The translations under genes were made by a program, and so were the position numbers. From assembly GCA_017395555.1 (NCBI GenBank), contig JAFPUE010000027.1, positions 1 to 64,000 of the forward strand: 64,000 nucleotides of DNA, in the 5' to 3' direction. Positions 16,230 through 25,288 of the stretch are shown piece by piece. Source of the DNA: Ruminiclostridium sp. (GTDB lineage: Bacteria > Bacillota > Clostridia > Oscillospirales > Ruminococcaceae). Every line of letters begins with the position of its first letter. Position 1 is the first letter of the stretch. Under the pieces are notes generated by a model. That model did not search any database, had not been told where the DNA came from, and saw only the letters and a list, made by a program, of their open reading frames with translations.

Positions 16230-16829
16230 TCATTCACCCGTGACCGCGGCTTCGAGTGCCGCAGTGTAATCTTCTTCCGTACAAAGCGTGTTGAGCGCTT
16301 CGAGCAGCGCATTTGCCGACATACGCTCCGGCAGTCCGAGCTTTACGCAAAGCCTTCTGCGCAGCTCCGAGCTGTTGTCCGAGCCGGAAAGCCCGTCATT
16401 CACGAGCCTCTGCTTATCTATCCATACCGCGCGCTGTGTGCCGCTGTCGGAGACTCCGGCTTTCTCAAAAGCCGCGCGCAGTATATCCGGGTCTATGCCC
16501 TCAACGCCGAGCTTGCCTTCCTTTGAGGGCTTGTCCTTGCGGCGCTCCTTGCCGAAAATGTCCGGTATATAGACATTCACGGCTCTGCCGTTTCCTATGC
16601 AGCCCTTGAGGGAATTTCTTATCTGAAATCCCGCGCCGTCGCTGTCGGTAAGTATTATTATACCCGTCGTCTCGGCATATCTTCTTATCAGCGCCTGTTT
16701 TGCGCGGTTATTGTATATGCCGAAGCCGTCTGTCGTGATTATAATTCCGTCTATGACGCTCTGCAGCTTTATCTTGTCATATCTGCCCTCTACTATCACG
16801 GGCATTTTGAGCTTTATCCTGCCGCTCAT
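16230..16829 (-). CDS. rnmV: RNase M5-like Toprim protein
   Basis: A 199-residue protein with a Toprim domain (VIVEGRYDKIKL with the catalytic Glu, then ILTDSDGAG with the Asp pair) and a C-terminal part (about 115-199) like the DUF4093 tail of RNase M5, which matures 5S rRNA in Firmicutes together with ribosomal protein L18. It is close to the usual 180-190 residues. The start at 16829 overlaps the holA stop codon (ATGA); an open frame runs further upstream inside holA but is its shadow. In Bacillus rnmV sits next to ksgA; here it follows holA. Confidence 0.82.
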   Translation of the reverse strand: MSGRIKLKMPVIVEGRYDKIKLQSVIDGIIITTDGFGIYNNRAKQALIRRYAETTGIIILTDSDGAGFQIRNSLKGCIGNGRAVNVYIPDIFGKERRKDKPSKEGKLGVEGIDPDILRAAFEKAGVSDSGTQRAVWIDKQRLVNDGLSGSDNSSELRRRLCVKLGLPERMSANALLEALNTLCTEEDYTAALEAAVTGE

Positions 16830-17875
16830 TGCTGACGTTTCTCCCTGCATATAAACAGCTTCGTCACGGCTTCCTCGATTATCACGCGCTTGTCCACGGA
16901 CGAGGATTTGAGCTTTATATCCGTTTCCGACATAAGGCTCACCGTCTCGCGCAGATAGCCTGTCCCGAGACGCGCCGCAGCAGGATATACCTTGTTTGTA
17001 AATCCCCACTGTCTGCCGCCGTAATAGCCGAACATCTGCGCGGCGTTCTGCGGGCTCACGCCGTTTACCTTTGCGAGCTTTGCGCAGTACATATCGAGGT
17101 ATGCGCTTGCAAGAGCCGACATGATATTCACGGGCGAAAGCTGCTGCGCAAAGAGCTCGTCGATTATACGGAACGCGTCCGCACGCTTGCCCGCGTTTAT
17201 TGCTGCGGCAAGATCGAATACCTCCGCTTCAAGGCGCTTCGGCACAAGGGCGTTGATATTCTCGCGCGTTATTGTACCGCCGTTGCCGGCATAGCTCATC
17301 AGCTTTGCGGTCTCGTCGCTCGCGACTGCCATACTGCCGCCGACACGTTCGGTCAGCTCAAGCGCGTCGTCGTAGGACAGCACAATACCGCCTTTTGCCG
17401 CCTTTTTCACGCACAGCTCGGCGATCTTCGGCGCTTTCATAAGCTCCGTGGCGCAGACAGTCCCGTTCTTTTCGACAGCCGCGATAAATTTCTTGGTTTT
17501 TGCTTTTTTCTCGTCGATCTCGATACCGGTGCAGTAAAAGACAAGTATAGTTGTATCGGGAATATCACTTATGATATCGAGCATACGCTTGTCCGTCTCG
17601 GCATCGTTCTTTTCGGAGTCATAGTCCTTGACGGTGATGACCTTGCGCTCGGCAAAAACGGGCAGAGCCTCGATATAATCGGACAGGAGCGCGGTATCGG
17701 GGTTGCCGTCGAGACGCTGGAGATTGAAGTCGAGCGCATCCTCGCCAACAGTCTTTTTGATTATCCTGTCCGTGTACATATTTATCAGGAACGGCTCTTT
17801 GCCGTAAAGGAAGTACAACTTATCAATATTGCCCGCTCTTATCGCGGAAGAAAGTTTGTCTTCTGTCAGTTTCAA
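16826..17875 (-). CDS. holA: DNA polymerase III delta subunit
   Basis: A 349-residue clamp-loader delta subunit. The N-terminus has the typical FLYGKEPFLINMY segment, followed by a Walker-like region without a working ATPase and a helical C-terminal collar ending in an EEAVTKLFI stretch. It helps load the beta clamp during replication. Translation seems to begin at TTG (17875) with GGTGA five bases upstream; no ATG lies nearby. It is followed by rnmV with an ATGA overlap and preceded by murC across 125 bases containing two hairpins. Confidence 0.9.
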   Translation of the reverse strand: MKLTEDKLSSAIRAGNIDKLYFLYGKEPFLINMYTDRIIKKTVGEDALDFNLQRLDGNPDTALLSDYIEALPVFAERKVITVKDYDSEKNDAETDKRMLDIISDIPDTTILVFYCTGIEIDEKKAKTKKFIAAVEKNGTVCATELMKAPKIAELCVKKAAKGGIVLSYDDALELTERVGGSMAVASDETAKLMSYAGNGGTITRENINALVPKRLEAEVFDLAAAINAGKRADAFRIIDELFAQQLSPVNIMSALASAYLDMYCAKLAKVNGVSPQNAAQMFGYYGGRQWGFTNKVYPAAARLGTGYLRETVSLMSETDIKLKSSSVDKRVIIEEAVTKLFICREKRQQ

Positions 17876-17914
17876 TCACTTCACCAGCCAAAACTCAATA
17901 TATATCATTCGGGT

Positions 17915-17954
17915 GCAGCGTCACGCTGCCGCGGTGCAGGGCGCGTAGCCCTGC
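17915..17954. repeat. Tandem intergenic hairpins between murC and holA
   Basis: GCAGCG-TCA-CGCTGC (17915-17929) is followed seven bases later by GCAGGGC-five bases-GCCCTGC (17936-17954). Neither stem is followed by a U-tract. They look like small REP-type palindromes or mRNA-stabilising hairpins within the operon. Confidence 0.5.
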
Positions 17955-18000
17955 CGCCGTCCGCGCAGGACACAGCCGAAGGCAACAGGTATAGCAGAGA

Positions 18001-19380
18001 CTATAACAGCTTGCCGCCGAGCTTTTCTATCATCAGGTAACCTACCTTGTACACGTCACCGCAGCCGAAGGTCAGTACAAGATCGCCGCTTTCGGCGTTC
18101 TTTACGACATAGTCCGCGACTTCATCGAACGTCGGGAACCACACCGCGCCGTCTATCTTTTCGGCGAGGTCTTTGGAATAGATATTATATGTGTTCTTTT
18201 CGCGGCTGCCCATTATCTCGGTGAGCACTACCCTGTCGGCTATTGAAAGCGCGTCTGCGAACTCATTCAGCAGTGTCGCGGTACGCGAGTATGTGAACGG
18301 CTGGTGGACTGCCCACACTCGCTTGAAATTCATAGCCTTTGCGGTTTCGAGCAGAGACTTTACCTCCGTCGGGTGGTGAGCGTAATCGTCAACAAACGTG
18401 ATACCGTTCACTTCGGAGAGCTTCTCGAACCTGCGCACTGCACCGTGGAACTCCGCAAGTCCCTTTACCGCACTCTCGAAGCAGCAGCCGTTTTCGAGTG
18501 CCGCGGCTATTGCCGCAACCGCGTTGAGCACGTTATGCTCGCCGGGAACGTGAATCGCCGCTCTGCCGACAAGAGCGCCGGAATGATAAACGTCAAACTC
18601 CGTGTTGAAGTCGGATATGTGGTTTATGTTTGCGGGGTAGTAGTCGTTCTTGTCCGAGCGTCCGAACGTAACGAGACGGGCTTTCGTTTCCGCGGCGGAT
18701 ACCGCTTCTACCGTGTTCGCGTCGTCTCCGTTATATACGATGATCTTTGTGGTCATGGAGCAGAATTTCGTGAATGAGCGCTTCATGTTCTCCATGGTCT
18801 TGAAGTAGTCGAGATGATCGCAGTCTATATTCAGCACCACAGCCGTGTCGGGAAACAGCTTCAAGAACGTGTCCACGAACTCGCACGCCTCGCAGACCAT
18901 GGTATCGCTCGTGCCGCAGATACCGCTGCCGCCGATAGCTTTCAGCTTGCCGCCTATGACCGCGGTAAGATCGTTGCCGTCGGCAAGGAATATGTGTGTG
19001 AGCATCGAGGTTGTTGTGGTCTTGCCGTGGGTGCCGCAGACGCACACAGCGTTGTCATACATACTCGTCACAAGCCCGAGCAGCACCGAGCGCTCTATCA
19101 CGGTAACTCCGCTCGCCTTCGCAGCGATAAGCTCCGGGTTGTCAGCCATTATCGCCGCCGTATGGACGATAAGATCCGCGCCCTCGATGTTTTCCGCGCG
19201 CTGCCCCATATAGACAGGGATCCCCATATTGCGCACGGCTTTGAGCGTCTCGGTCTCGTTGTTGTCCGAGCCGGTGAGGTAGTAGCCCTGCTTGTGGAGT
19301 ATCTGCGCGAGCGGGTACATTCCGCTTCCGCCTATCCCGATAAAATGTATGTGCTTTTTGCCTTTGAGAAAATTTTCCAT
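18001..19380 (-). CDS. murC: UDP-N-acetylmuramate--L-alanine ligase
   Basis: A 459-residue cytoplasmic Mur ligase that adds L-alanine to UDP-MurNAc with ATP. The Rossmann start HFIGIGGSGM, the P-loop CGTHGKTTTT, the DYAHHP motif near residue 335 and a C-terminal GCGDVYK segment are all seen. Start 19380 is preferred because GGAGA stands six bases before it; an ATG four codons earlier (19392) has no ribosome site. It is the first gene of a minus-strand set with holA, rnmV, the methyltransferase fusion and asparaginase. Confidence 0.96.
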   Translation of the reverse strand: MENFLKGKKHIHFIGIGGSGMYPLAQILHKQGYYLTGSDNNETETLKAVRNMGIPVYMGQRAENIEGADLIVHTAAIMADNPELIAAKASGVTVIERSVLLGLVTSMYDNAVCVCGTHGKTTTTSMLTHIFLADGNDLTAVIGGKLKAIGGSGICGTSDTMVCEACEFVDTFLKLFPDTAVVLNIDCDHLDYFKTMENMKRSFTKFCSMTTKIIVYNGDDANTVEAVSAAETKARLVTFGRSDKNDYYPANINHISDFNTEFDVYHSGALVGRAAIHVPGEHNVLNAVAAIAAALENGCCFESAVKGLAEFHGAVRRFEKLSEVNGITFVDDYAHHPTEVKSLLETAKAMNFKRVWAVHQPFTYSRTATLLNEFADALSIADRVVLTEIMGSREKNTYNIYSKDLAEKIDGAVWFPTFDEVADYVVKNAESGDLVLTFGCGDVYKVGYLMIEKLGGKLL

Positions 19381-19586
19381 TTCATTCTCCATTAATATTA
19401 TTGATAATTAATACCGACAGACCATCTATCCGAGTTACTGCACCCGACAAAGAAGAGTTTAGCCCACGGATTCGGAGCGGCGCGTCCGCCGCCTTTCGAG
19501 AGCGAAAGGAAGCGAAAGCTATTAGCGGATAAATAAATAATATTTATAAAGATTATTCACAACACGGAAACAGTTATGCCGTGAAT

Positions 19587-19616
19587 TTGAATAAACGAAG
19601 ATAATCTGCTTAAAAT
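19587..19616 (+). promoter_or_regulatory. Possible promoter of spoVG
   Basis: TTGAAT (19587-19592), an 18-base spacer and TAAAAT (19611-19616), 33 bases before the spoVG ATG. Fit is moderate. In Bacillus spoVG uses sigma-H; I could not find a convincing sigma-H match. The rest of 19393-19586 holds a CCTTTCG/CGAAAGG hairpin and nothing else I can name. Confidence 0.4.
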
Positions 19617-19649
19617 AACGTTGACAAAATCGAAAGGAAGGTCAGTCTT

Positions 19650-19928
19650 ATGAACATAAGCGATATAAGAATACGAAAAGTAATGCAGGACGGACGGCTC
19701 AAAGCCGTGGTGTCAATGACCGTGGATAACGCGATAGCCGTTCACGATATCAAGATCGTGCAGGGTGATGAGCGCGTTTTCGTCGCAATGCCGAGCAGGC
19801 GTGACGAAGCGGGGATATTCCGCGATATAATCCACCCGATAAGCCCCGAAGCGCGCGGCGAGATAGAAGCGCGCATCATGAGCGCTTATGAAAAATACGT
19901 CTCAGCCCAGCAGCCTGAAAGCCTTTAA
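19650..19928 (+). CDS. spoVG: SpoVG regulatory protein
   Basis: A 92-residue SpoVG with the conserved VTDIRIRK-like N-terminus (SDIRIRKVM), VHDIKIVQG, FVAMPSRRDE and DIIHPIS segments. SpoVG is a small nucleic-acid-binding regulator in Firmicutes, linked to septation, sporulation and virulence control. AAGGAAGG about ten bases upstream supports the start. Its last 27 bases overlap the convergent nudix gene, so the two 3' ends are antisense to each other. It is the only plus-strand gene between 11.6 and 27 kb. Confidence 0.95.
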   Translation: MNISDIRIRKVMQDGRLKAVVSMTVDNAIAVHDIKIVQGDERVFVAMPSRRDEAGIFRDIIHPISPEARGEIEARIMSAYEKYVSAQQPESL

Positions 19929-20435
19929 CAGCGCGAGCTGCGTCTTTGCATCCTCGATCTCGTTGTTCATTACCATTTCAACCGCCTTGTCGAACGGTAT
20001 GGTGAACGCTTCAAGAAATTCGTCCTCGTCGAGCTTCTGCTTATCCTTGTGCAGACCCTTGGCGAGATACATATGTATGACCTCGCTGTCATAAGCCGGC
20101 GTCGGGTACAGACAGCCGAGATAGGTGAACTCGTCCGCAGTGCAGCCCGTTTCCTCGTGCAGCTCACGCTTGCCGCATTCGAGGTGGCTCTCGCCCCATT
20201 CGAGCTTGCCTGCGGGTATTTCAAGCAGCACCTTTGCGTGCGGATATCTGAACTGCTTAACGAAGTAAACCTCGTTGTTTTCTGTGAGCGCGACAATGCA
20301 CACACCGCCCGGGTGCCGCACCACATCGCGCTTTGCTTCTTTTCCGTTTTCGAGCAGAGCCGTGTCGCTGTACACGTCGATAACTCTGCCCTTGTATTTG
20401 AGCTCGCTGTCAATTGTCTTTTCCGTAAGCTGCAT
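19902..20435 (-). CDS. NUDIX hydrolase, ADP-ribose pyrophosphatase-like
   Basis: A 177-residue protein with a complete Nudix box beginning GKLEWGE and ending RELHEETG (near residues 75-97), fitting G-x5-E-x7-REUxEExGU. The IPAGKLE context is typical of NudF/YqkG ADP-ribose pyrophosphatases, which clear ADP-ribose to AMP and ribose 5-phosphate. AAAGGA about ten bases before the ATG supports the start. It is last in the minus-strand argS gene group, 50 bases after the preceding gene, and its 3' end overlaps spoVG by 27 bases. Confidence 0.9.
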   Translation of the reverse strand: MQLTEKTIDSELKYKGRVIDVYSDTALLENGKEAKRDVVRHPGGVCIVALTENNEVYFVKQFRYPHAKVLLEIPAGKLEWGESHLECGKRELHEETGCTADEFTYLGCLYPTPAYDSEVIHMYLAKGLHKDKQKLDEDEFLEAFTIPFDKAVEMVMNNEIEDAKTQLALLKAFRLLG

Positions 20436-20485
20436 TATCTGTTTTCCTTTCTATTGTCCGCTTTTTCGGTAAAGGGGATACTTCC

Positions 20486-20971
20486 CTAACCCTGTATAAT
20501 ATAGCATATATTGCTGTAAATACGTTTTTCCGCAGCGAGTGCAAGAAACTCGTCGAGCGTAAGCACACCGCACACATCGTTGCGCTCGTTGTCCTGTATG
20601 CGCGCGAGGAATATCAGCGTCTTTGACGGCGACATATTCCGGAGCTGCTTCATTATAAGCCGGAAATCGCCGAAAAGCTCCTCCGAGCGGAAAATCAGCC
20701 CGTAATGCCCTTCCGCGGCTTCTCCCGTGCGCCAAAACGGCGGCAGGTCTCCGCTGTCAAAGTCGAAATCGCAGACATAGAACGAGCCGAGCAGATCCGG
20801 CGTGCCGTCCTTGACAAGCTCGAACCATTCCCCGCTTATCTTCGAGGCGTATATGTACGTTTCCTCGAATGAACGTCCGAAGCCGCCCGTCCGGACGGCT
20901 TTAATGCTGCCGCAGCTCATATTGAACTTGCAGACGGCTCCCGCGGACAGCACCTTTATATCGTATGACAA
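20486..20971 (-). CDS. Hypothetical protein
   Basis: A 161-residue soluble protein I do not recognise. It has mixed alpha/beta character, several Phe and Tyr residues and an acidic middle (VCDFDFDSGDL). The start appears to be TTG at 20971, with GGAGG five bases upstream; no ATG is available nearby. It begins 12 bases after the MetH-like gene and precedes the nudix gene, so it is in the argS operon. Normal codon use and this placement support a real gene. Confidence 0.6.
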   Translation of the reverse strand: MSYDIKVLSAGAVCKFNMSCGSIKAVRTGGFGRSFEETYIYASKISGEWFELVKDGTPDLLGSFYVCDFDFDSGDLPPFWRTGEAAEGHYGLIFRSEELFGDFRLIMKQLRNMSPSKTLIFLARIQDNERNDVCGVLTLDEFLALAAEKRIYSNICYIIQG

Positions 20972-20983
20972 ATTATCCTCCGA

Positions 20984-21913
20984 TCAGTATATGACCGCGC
21001 CGTATTTCCCGGCTGTGTTTTTAAGCTCATCGGGATCGATAAGGCTTGTGCCGTCGATAAGCGCACGCCCCTGATACAGCATGACCGCGAGCTTCATTGC
21101 GATCTCGTCGTCGCCGCTGAACATCACCGGCAGTGTCGCCATGTGTGCGTTGTCGGCGAAATCGAGCGCGTCGTCCGGCGAATTTATCTGTATCTTGAGC
21201 ACATCATATCCGCCCGCCTCGCACACGGCTATGAGGTCTTCGCCCATGCCAGCGTTACATTCTATCGGTTCGGATATCTCTGTCGTGTCGTGTTCGAGGA
21301 AGAACGCGGAGCGCTCTCCGGCGAGCATGACCGAATCTATGTAGTCTATCTCCGGCGGAGCATAGCCCTCTGTTGATATGATATTCTGAAATCTCGCGGC
21401 GCACTCGTCCGTAAGACCGATAAATACGTCCGTACCCGCTTTGAGGAGCTCCTTCAGCTCGTCGTCGGTGAGCGTACCTCCCACAGGACGCACGGCTATC
21501 GGTATCTGCGAACAGGGCTTTATGCGGTGTACGCCGTCAATTAGCGTCCGGGTATCGTCCGATGATATGCCGAAACAGATAGCTCCGAGACTCTGTGCTA
21601 CTATGAGAGCAGCGTCGGCGGGCATTTCATTCTCCGTAAGCAGTTCTCCGTCAACATTCAGCATAACATATATCGGACTTCCGATCTTTCTGCATTCAAG
21701 TATCGCGGCGCGGAGGTCGGACATCAGTGAGATGCCGTCAAGCATTATCGCAGCCGCGTTTACCGCGCCGGTTTCCTTTATTCTGGTTTTGTATATCTCC
21801 TTCAGCACGGTGAACGACGTCTCCCCGTAGGGTATCGTCATTTCCCCGCTGGGACCTATCACGGTGAATACATCGTTCTTTATTGATATCGGGCGTAAAC
21901 AGTCGTCGGTCAT
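20984..21913 (-). CDS. Degenerate methionine-synthase-like protein (homocysteine methyltransferase fold)
   Basis: A 309-residue protein whose first part (about 50-180) resembles the homocysteine-binding barrel of MetH, with AILECRKIGSPIYVML and LGAICFGISSDD in place of the usual GLNC segment. The end, YQGRALIDGTS followed by KYGAVIY, resembles the pterin-binding barrel of clostridial MetH-like proteins. The three zinc-binding cysteines (one in GLNC, two in GGCCGT) are not present, so homocysteine activation by zinc looks impossible. No cobalamin-binding domain remains. It could be a regulatory or scaffold remnant. AAAGGA lies a few bases before the ATG. The family assignment is an inference from pattern. 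Confidence 0.45.
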   Translation of the reverse strand: MTDDCLRPISIKNDVFTVIGPSGEMTIPYGETSFTVLKEIYKTRIKETGAVNAAAIMLDGISLMSDLRAAILECRKIGSPIYVMLNVDGELLTENEMPADAALIVAQSLGAICFGISSDDTRTLIDGVHRIKPCSQIPIAVRPVGGTLTDDELKELLKAGTDVFIGLTDECAARFQNIISTEGYAPPEIDYIDSVMLAGERSAFFLEHDTTEISEPIECNAGMGEDLIAVCEAGGYDVLKIQINSPDDALDFADNAHMATLPVMFSGDDEIAMKLAVMLYQGRALIDGTSLIDPDELKNTAGKYGAVIY

Positions 21914-21981
21914 TTCTTTTCCTTTCGTTCGGCTTTATAACAAATAAATCAATTTTCCATTCTGTAATAAGACCTTCAAAA

Positions 21982-21996
21982 TCCCGTTTTGCGGGA
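21982..21996 (-). repeat. Small hairpin after argS
   Basis: TCCCG-5 bases-CGGGA, preceded on the plus strand by TTCAAAA. Similar TTCAAATCCCG-type hairpins occur at 25241-25264 and 26904-26936. On the minus strand the stem runs into ATTTTGAAG, so it may be a weak terminator after argS. Confidence 0.45.
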
Positions 21997-22001
21997 CACG
22001 C

Positions 22002-23690
22002 TCACATTTTCTCAGGCGCTTCGACTTTGAGCATATCGAGCAGGTTCTTTATTACCGTCTTTACAGCGGAGCAGAGAGCGAGACGCGACATTACGACATC
22101 GTCGGCTTCTCCCTTTATCTTGCAGGAGTCGTAGAACTTGTGGAAGAGCTGTGCGAGCTCGTAAACATAGCGTGTTATGCGGGAGGGGTTGTAGCTTGCT
22201 GCGGCTTCGTTCACCGTGTCGGGCAGCGCTGCGATCTGTCTGATAACGGCGAGCTCGGCTTCCTCGGTGTATCTGAGCTCCGAGGCCTGCACCTTGTCTG
22301 TCGTTATGCCTTCCTCCGCGAACTTTTCGAGCAGGCGGCATATTCTCGCGTGCGCGTACTGCACATAGAACACGGGGTTCTTGGAGCTCTCCTCTATCGC
22401 GAGATCGAGATCAAATTCGAGGTGAGTGTCGGGATCACGGAGATTGAAGAAAAATCTTGCCGCGTCCATGGGTATCTCATCAAGCAGCGTGGCGAGAGTT
22501 ATCGCCTTTCCGGAGCGCTTCGAGAGCTTTACCGTCTCGCCGCCGCGCACAAGCCTTACCATCTGCATTATCACGATATCGAGCTTATCCGCGTCAACGC
22601 CGAGCGCCGTGAGCGCAGCCTTCATTCTCGCGATATATCCGTGGTGGTCTGCGCCGAGAATGTCTATTGCCTTGTCAAAGCCGCGTGTAACGAGCTTATT
22701 GTAATGATATGCGATATCGGGAACGAAATATGTCGGAACGCCGTTCGCACGGACAAGCACTCTGTCCTGATCGTCGCCGAAGTCGGACGCCTTGAACCAT
22801 ACCGCGCCTTCCTTCTCGTAGGTAACGCCCTTCTCCTTGAGCATCTCGACTATCTCTTTTACCTTGCCGCTCTCGTGCAGCGAGCTTTCCTTGAACCATG
22901 TATCGTACTTGATCCTGTATTTGAGCAGATCGTCTTCAAGTCCCTTTATATTTATCGGCAGCGCGTATTCGACAAGCGCCTTTCTGCGCTCCTCCTCGGA
23001 TACGCTCATGTACTTGTCGCCGTACTTGTCGGCAAATGCCTTCGCGTGGTCTATGATGTCCTGTCCGTGGTAGCTGTCCTCCGGCATTTCCTCGGTGCTG
23101 CCGAATATCTGCTTGTAGCGGATATCGAGGCTCAGTCCGAACTTGTTGACCTGATTGCCCGCATCGTTGATGTAGAACTCGCGCTCAACGTAATACCCGG
23201 TGTATTCAAGCAGCGAGGAAAGGCAGTCGCCTATCGCACCGCCGCGTGCGTTTCCGATGTGCATGGGTCCCGTGGGGTTCGCGGAAACAAATTCCACAAG
23301 CACGCGCTTCCCGCCGCCGAGCTGTGTTCTGCCGTAATCTCCGCCCTGCTCTATCGCGGCGGTGACCGTCTCGCCGAACCACAGCGGTTTCAGGAAGAAA
23401 TTGATAAATCCGGGACCTGCAACCTCTACCCTGTCAAATACTGTCCCGTCAAGTATCGCGGCTTCTGCGATAAGTCCCGCCGTCTCGCGCGGATTTTTTC
23501 TGAATGTCTTTGCGGACACGAGCGCGGCGTTGCAGGAGAAGTCGCCGTGGGAGCTGTCGGCGGGCTGCTCCACCGTAAACGGCGGCAGCGGCTCGGCGGG
23601 GAGCTTCCCGTCAGCGGTGAGCTGACCGAGCGCTTTCATCACGATCTCTTTAACTTCGTTCTTTGCGTTTTCGTTCATGTTGATATTCAT
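22002..23690 (-). CDS. argS: Arginyl-tRNA synthetase
   Basis: A 562-residue class I synthetase that charges tRNA-Arg. It shows the N-terminal Add-1 domain, the HIGH-type motif in TGPMHIGNARGG near residue 140, the KLSKRSG motif in the KMSK position, and the C-terminal anticodon-binding helix bundle (FHKFYDSCKI). The start at 23690 has GGAAA eight bases upstream. It follows the spermidine-synthase-like gene by 20 bases and precedes the MetH-like gene by 88. A tRNA-Arg gene lies at 44.3 kb. Confidence 0.97.
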   Translation of the reverse strand: MNINMNENAKNEVKEIVMKALGQLTADGKLPAEPLPPFTVEQPADSSHGDFSCNAALVSAKTFRKNPRETAGLIAEAAILDGTVFDRVEVAGPGFINFFLKPLWFGETVTAAIEQGGDYGRTQLGGGKRVLVEFVSANPTGPMHIGNARGGAIGDCLSSLLEYTGYYVEREFYINDAGNQVNKFGLSLDIRYKQIFGSTEEMPEDSYHGQDIIDHAKAFADKYGDKYMSVSEEERRKALVEYALPINIKGLEDDLLKYRIKYDTWFKESSLHESGKVKEIVEMLKEKGVTYEKEGAVWFKASDFGDDQDRVLVRANGVPTYFVPDIAYHYNKLVTRGFDKAIDILGADHHGYIARMKAALTALGVDADKLDIVIMQMVRLVRGGETVKLSKRSGKAITLATLLDEIPMDAARFFFNLRDPDTHLEFDLDLAIEESSKNPVFYVQYAHARICRLLEKFAEEGITTDKVQASELRYTEEAELAVIRQIAALPDTVNEAAASYNPSRITRYVYELAQLFHKFYDSCKIKGEADDVVMSRLALCSAVKTVIKNLLDMLKVEAPEKM

Positions 23691-23710
23691 AGCTTTATTT
23701 CCTTTATATT

Positions 23711-25171
23711 TTATTTTACTTTACTGAAATAATCAACCGGAGCGTAATCGTCAGTGAATATTACGCTGTCGGAAAGATCCGTAATTTCCGAATCAAAACC
23801 GTAGTCCTTATCCGAAGCAATGACGAGCCAGTTTCCGGAAGCAATGTCAATTGCCCATACATATTTGAAAACGGCCATCAAAGTCTTTATTTCCGATTTA
23901 AGGAACTTGTCGGAGGTTTCGCTCAAAACATTTGATGCATAGACACCGTCGGGAGCGAGGCTGTTCTTGATTATTACCGCGGCTTCACGGGTAGAGAGTG
24001 ACCTTGCGGGGATATCTCCCGTAAATGCGTCATTGAGTATCACATCGTATGTCCTGCCCGACTCCGCCAGAAACAGTCTTCCGTCATCATTATAAAGCCT
24101 GAGCCTGTCAGTGCCGTATTCATCTATGAAATCCTGAAGATAGAAATACTTTTTTGCCGCTTCGGTGATACCCTCGTCTATCTCCACAACATCCATGGTC
24201 TTATCGGGGAAATGACTTATGAGATACCTCGGATAGCTGTATCCCGCACCGCCTATCATACAGTAGGAATACGCGTTATCCTTCTTTTCAAGCACCATGT
24301 CGTACGCTTTTGTATAAGCGAACACAAGCTCATCTCTCTTCGACTCATCCTTATAGCAGGCGGACGAAAAGCCTCCGGAAATATTGAACATACGTATCGG
24401 CTCGCCATACATCCTGTCGTCGTATATACGCACATAGCTTTCATTGGTGTCAACTACGATTATATCTCCCTTGTCCGAGTTTATTCTGATAAGCTCAAAC
24501 ATTCCCGGGATCGAGACAGCAACCACGATCGCATTGACAACGGCGATAAAAGCAATAACGCTCTTTTTCTTTTCCGTTACCAGATACGCACAGCTTATGA
24601 GCGAAAGGCTGCCGGCTATGGCAAACAGCAGCGTGCTGCACCCAAAGGCGGGTATTAGCACCAGACCGCCTATCAGCGTACCGAAAAGTCCTCCGGCAGT
24701 TATCACCGCATATATTATACCTGACTTGATACCGATATTATCGCTGTCCCTGAGCTGCGCCTTGTTTATTACAGGGCTCAGCATACCTATGCTCGTACAT
24801 GGTATCATAAGCAGCATGACCACCGCTATCGCGGCATTATGCTCTGTTTCGGAATATATAGTACCATATGAGCCGAAAACAAGAGAGTTGATAACTGCAA
24901 TTATAAGCGTTGATACACCGGACAGCAGCAACAGAAATACTTTCAGACGGTCAAGATCATATTTATCCGAAAAAACACCTCCCAGATAATTTCCGGCTCC
25001 GTTGGCAAACAGCATCATACTGATTATTACGGTCCATACAATGTTGGATGAGCCGAATACCGGCGAAAGTATCCTCGCCGCGATAAGTTCCATGACCATT
25101 GATATCGCATTTGTAAAAAACAGCAGAAGAAACAGCTCATATTTTCGTATATTCTTCCGTAATCCGCTCAT
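23711..25171 (-). CDS. Membrane-fused spermidine-synthase-like protein
   Basis: A 486-residue protein with seven or eight membrane helices over residues 12-235, in the arrangement seen in fused MFS/SpeE proteins, followed by a Rossmann domain like spermidine synthase. MIGGAGYSYPRYL near 300 matches the aminopropyltransferase GGGxG loop, VVEID the acidic end of the next strand and DVILNDAFTG the active-site Asp. The active Asp in the synthase would be in a DxxD motif, which is not clear here, so the reaction is uncertain. It has its own promoter (25218-25246). Its codons are richer in A/T than those of argS, and it separates DUF1934 from argS, which are neighbours in Bacillus. Confidence 0.78.
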   Translation of the reverse strand: MSGLRKNIRKYELFLLLFFTNAISMVMELIAARILSPVFGSSNIVWTVIISMMLFANGAGNYLGGVFSDKYDLDRLKVFLLLLSGVSTLIIAVINSLVFGSYGTIYSETEHNAAIAVVMLLMIPCTSIGMLSPVINKAQLRDSDNIGIKSGIIYAVITAGGLFGTLIGGLVLIPAFGCSTLLFAIAGSLSLISCAYLVTEKKKSVIAFIAVVNAIVVAVSIPGMFELIRINSDKGDIIVVDTNESYVRIYDDRMYGEPIRMFNISGGFSSACYKDESKRDELVFAYTKAYDMVLEKKDNAYSYCMIGGAGYSYPRYLISHFPDKTMDVVEIDEGITEAAKKYFYLQDFIDEYGTDRLRLYNDDGRLFLAESGRTYDVILNDAFTGDIPARSLSTREAAVIIKNSLAPDGVYASNVLSETSDKFLKSEIKTLMAVFKYVWAIDIASGNWLVIASDKDYGFDSEITDLSDSVIFTDDYAPVDYFSKVK

Positions 25172-25217
25172 CTTTTCCTTACCGCCGTTCTCTTATTATT
25201 GTTTAAATTCATACCTT

Positions 25218-25246
25218 ATTATCCTTTTTTTCTTTAACATTTTCAA
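25218..25246 (-). promoter_or_regulatory. Promoter of the spermidine-synthase-like gene
   Basis: On the minus strand TTGAAA (25246-25241), 17 bases and GATAAT (25223-25218), about 45 bases before the start codon. Confidence 0.65.
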
Positions 25247-25249
25247 ATC

Positions 25250-25264
25250 CCGTCCGCAGGACGG
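25250..25264 (-). repeat. Small hairpin between DUF1934 and the spermidine-synthase-like gene
   Basis: CCGTCC-GCA-GGACGG, a perfect six-pair stem that runs into the TTGAAA -35 box on the minus strand. Same TTCAAATCCCG family as 21982-21996. Confidence 0.5.
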
Positions 25265-25288
25265 CACCACAATTATTCAATATTCACT

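Noticed and set aside
17915..17954. Two close hairpins as a possible CRISPR or attenuator
   Set aside because: The stems differ in sequence, no third unit exists and no U-tract follows, so only a small palindromic repeat is claimed.
22140..23732. Long open frame on the plus strand opposite argS (about 530 codons)
   Set aside because: It is the antisense shadow of argS: codon boundaries match, no ribosome site, and the translation is an Arg/Leu/Val-rich string without domain signatures.
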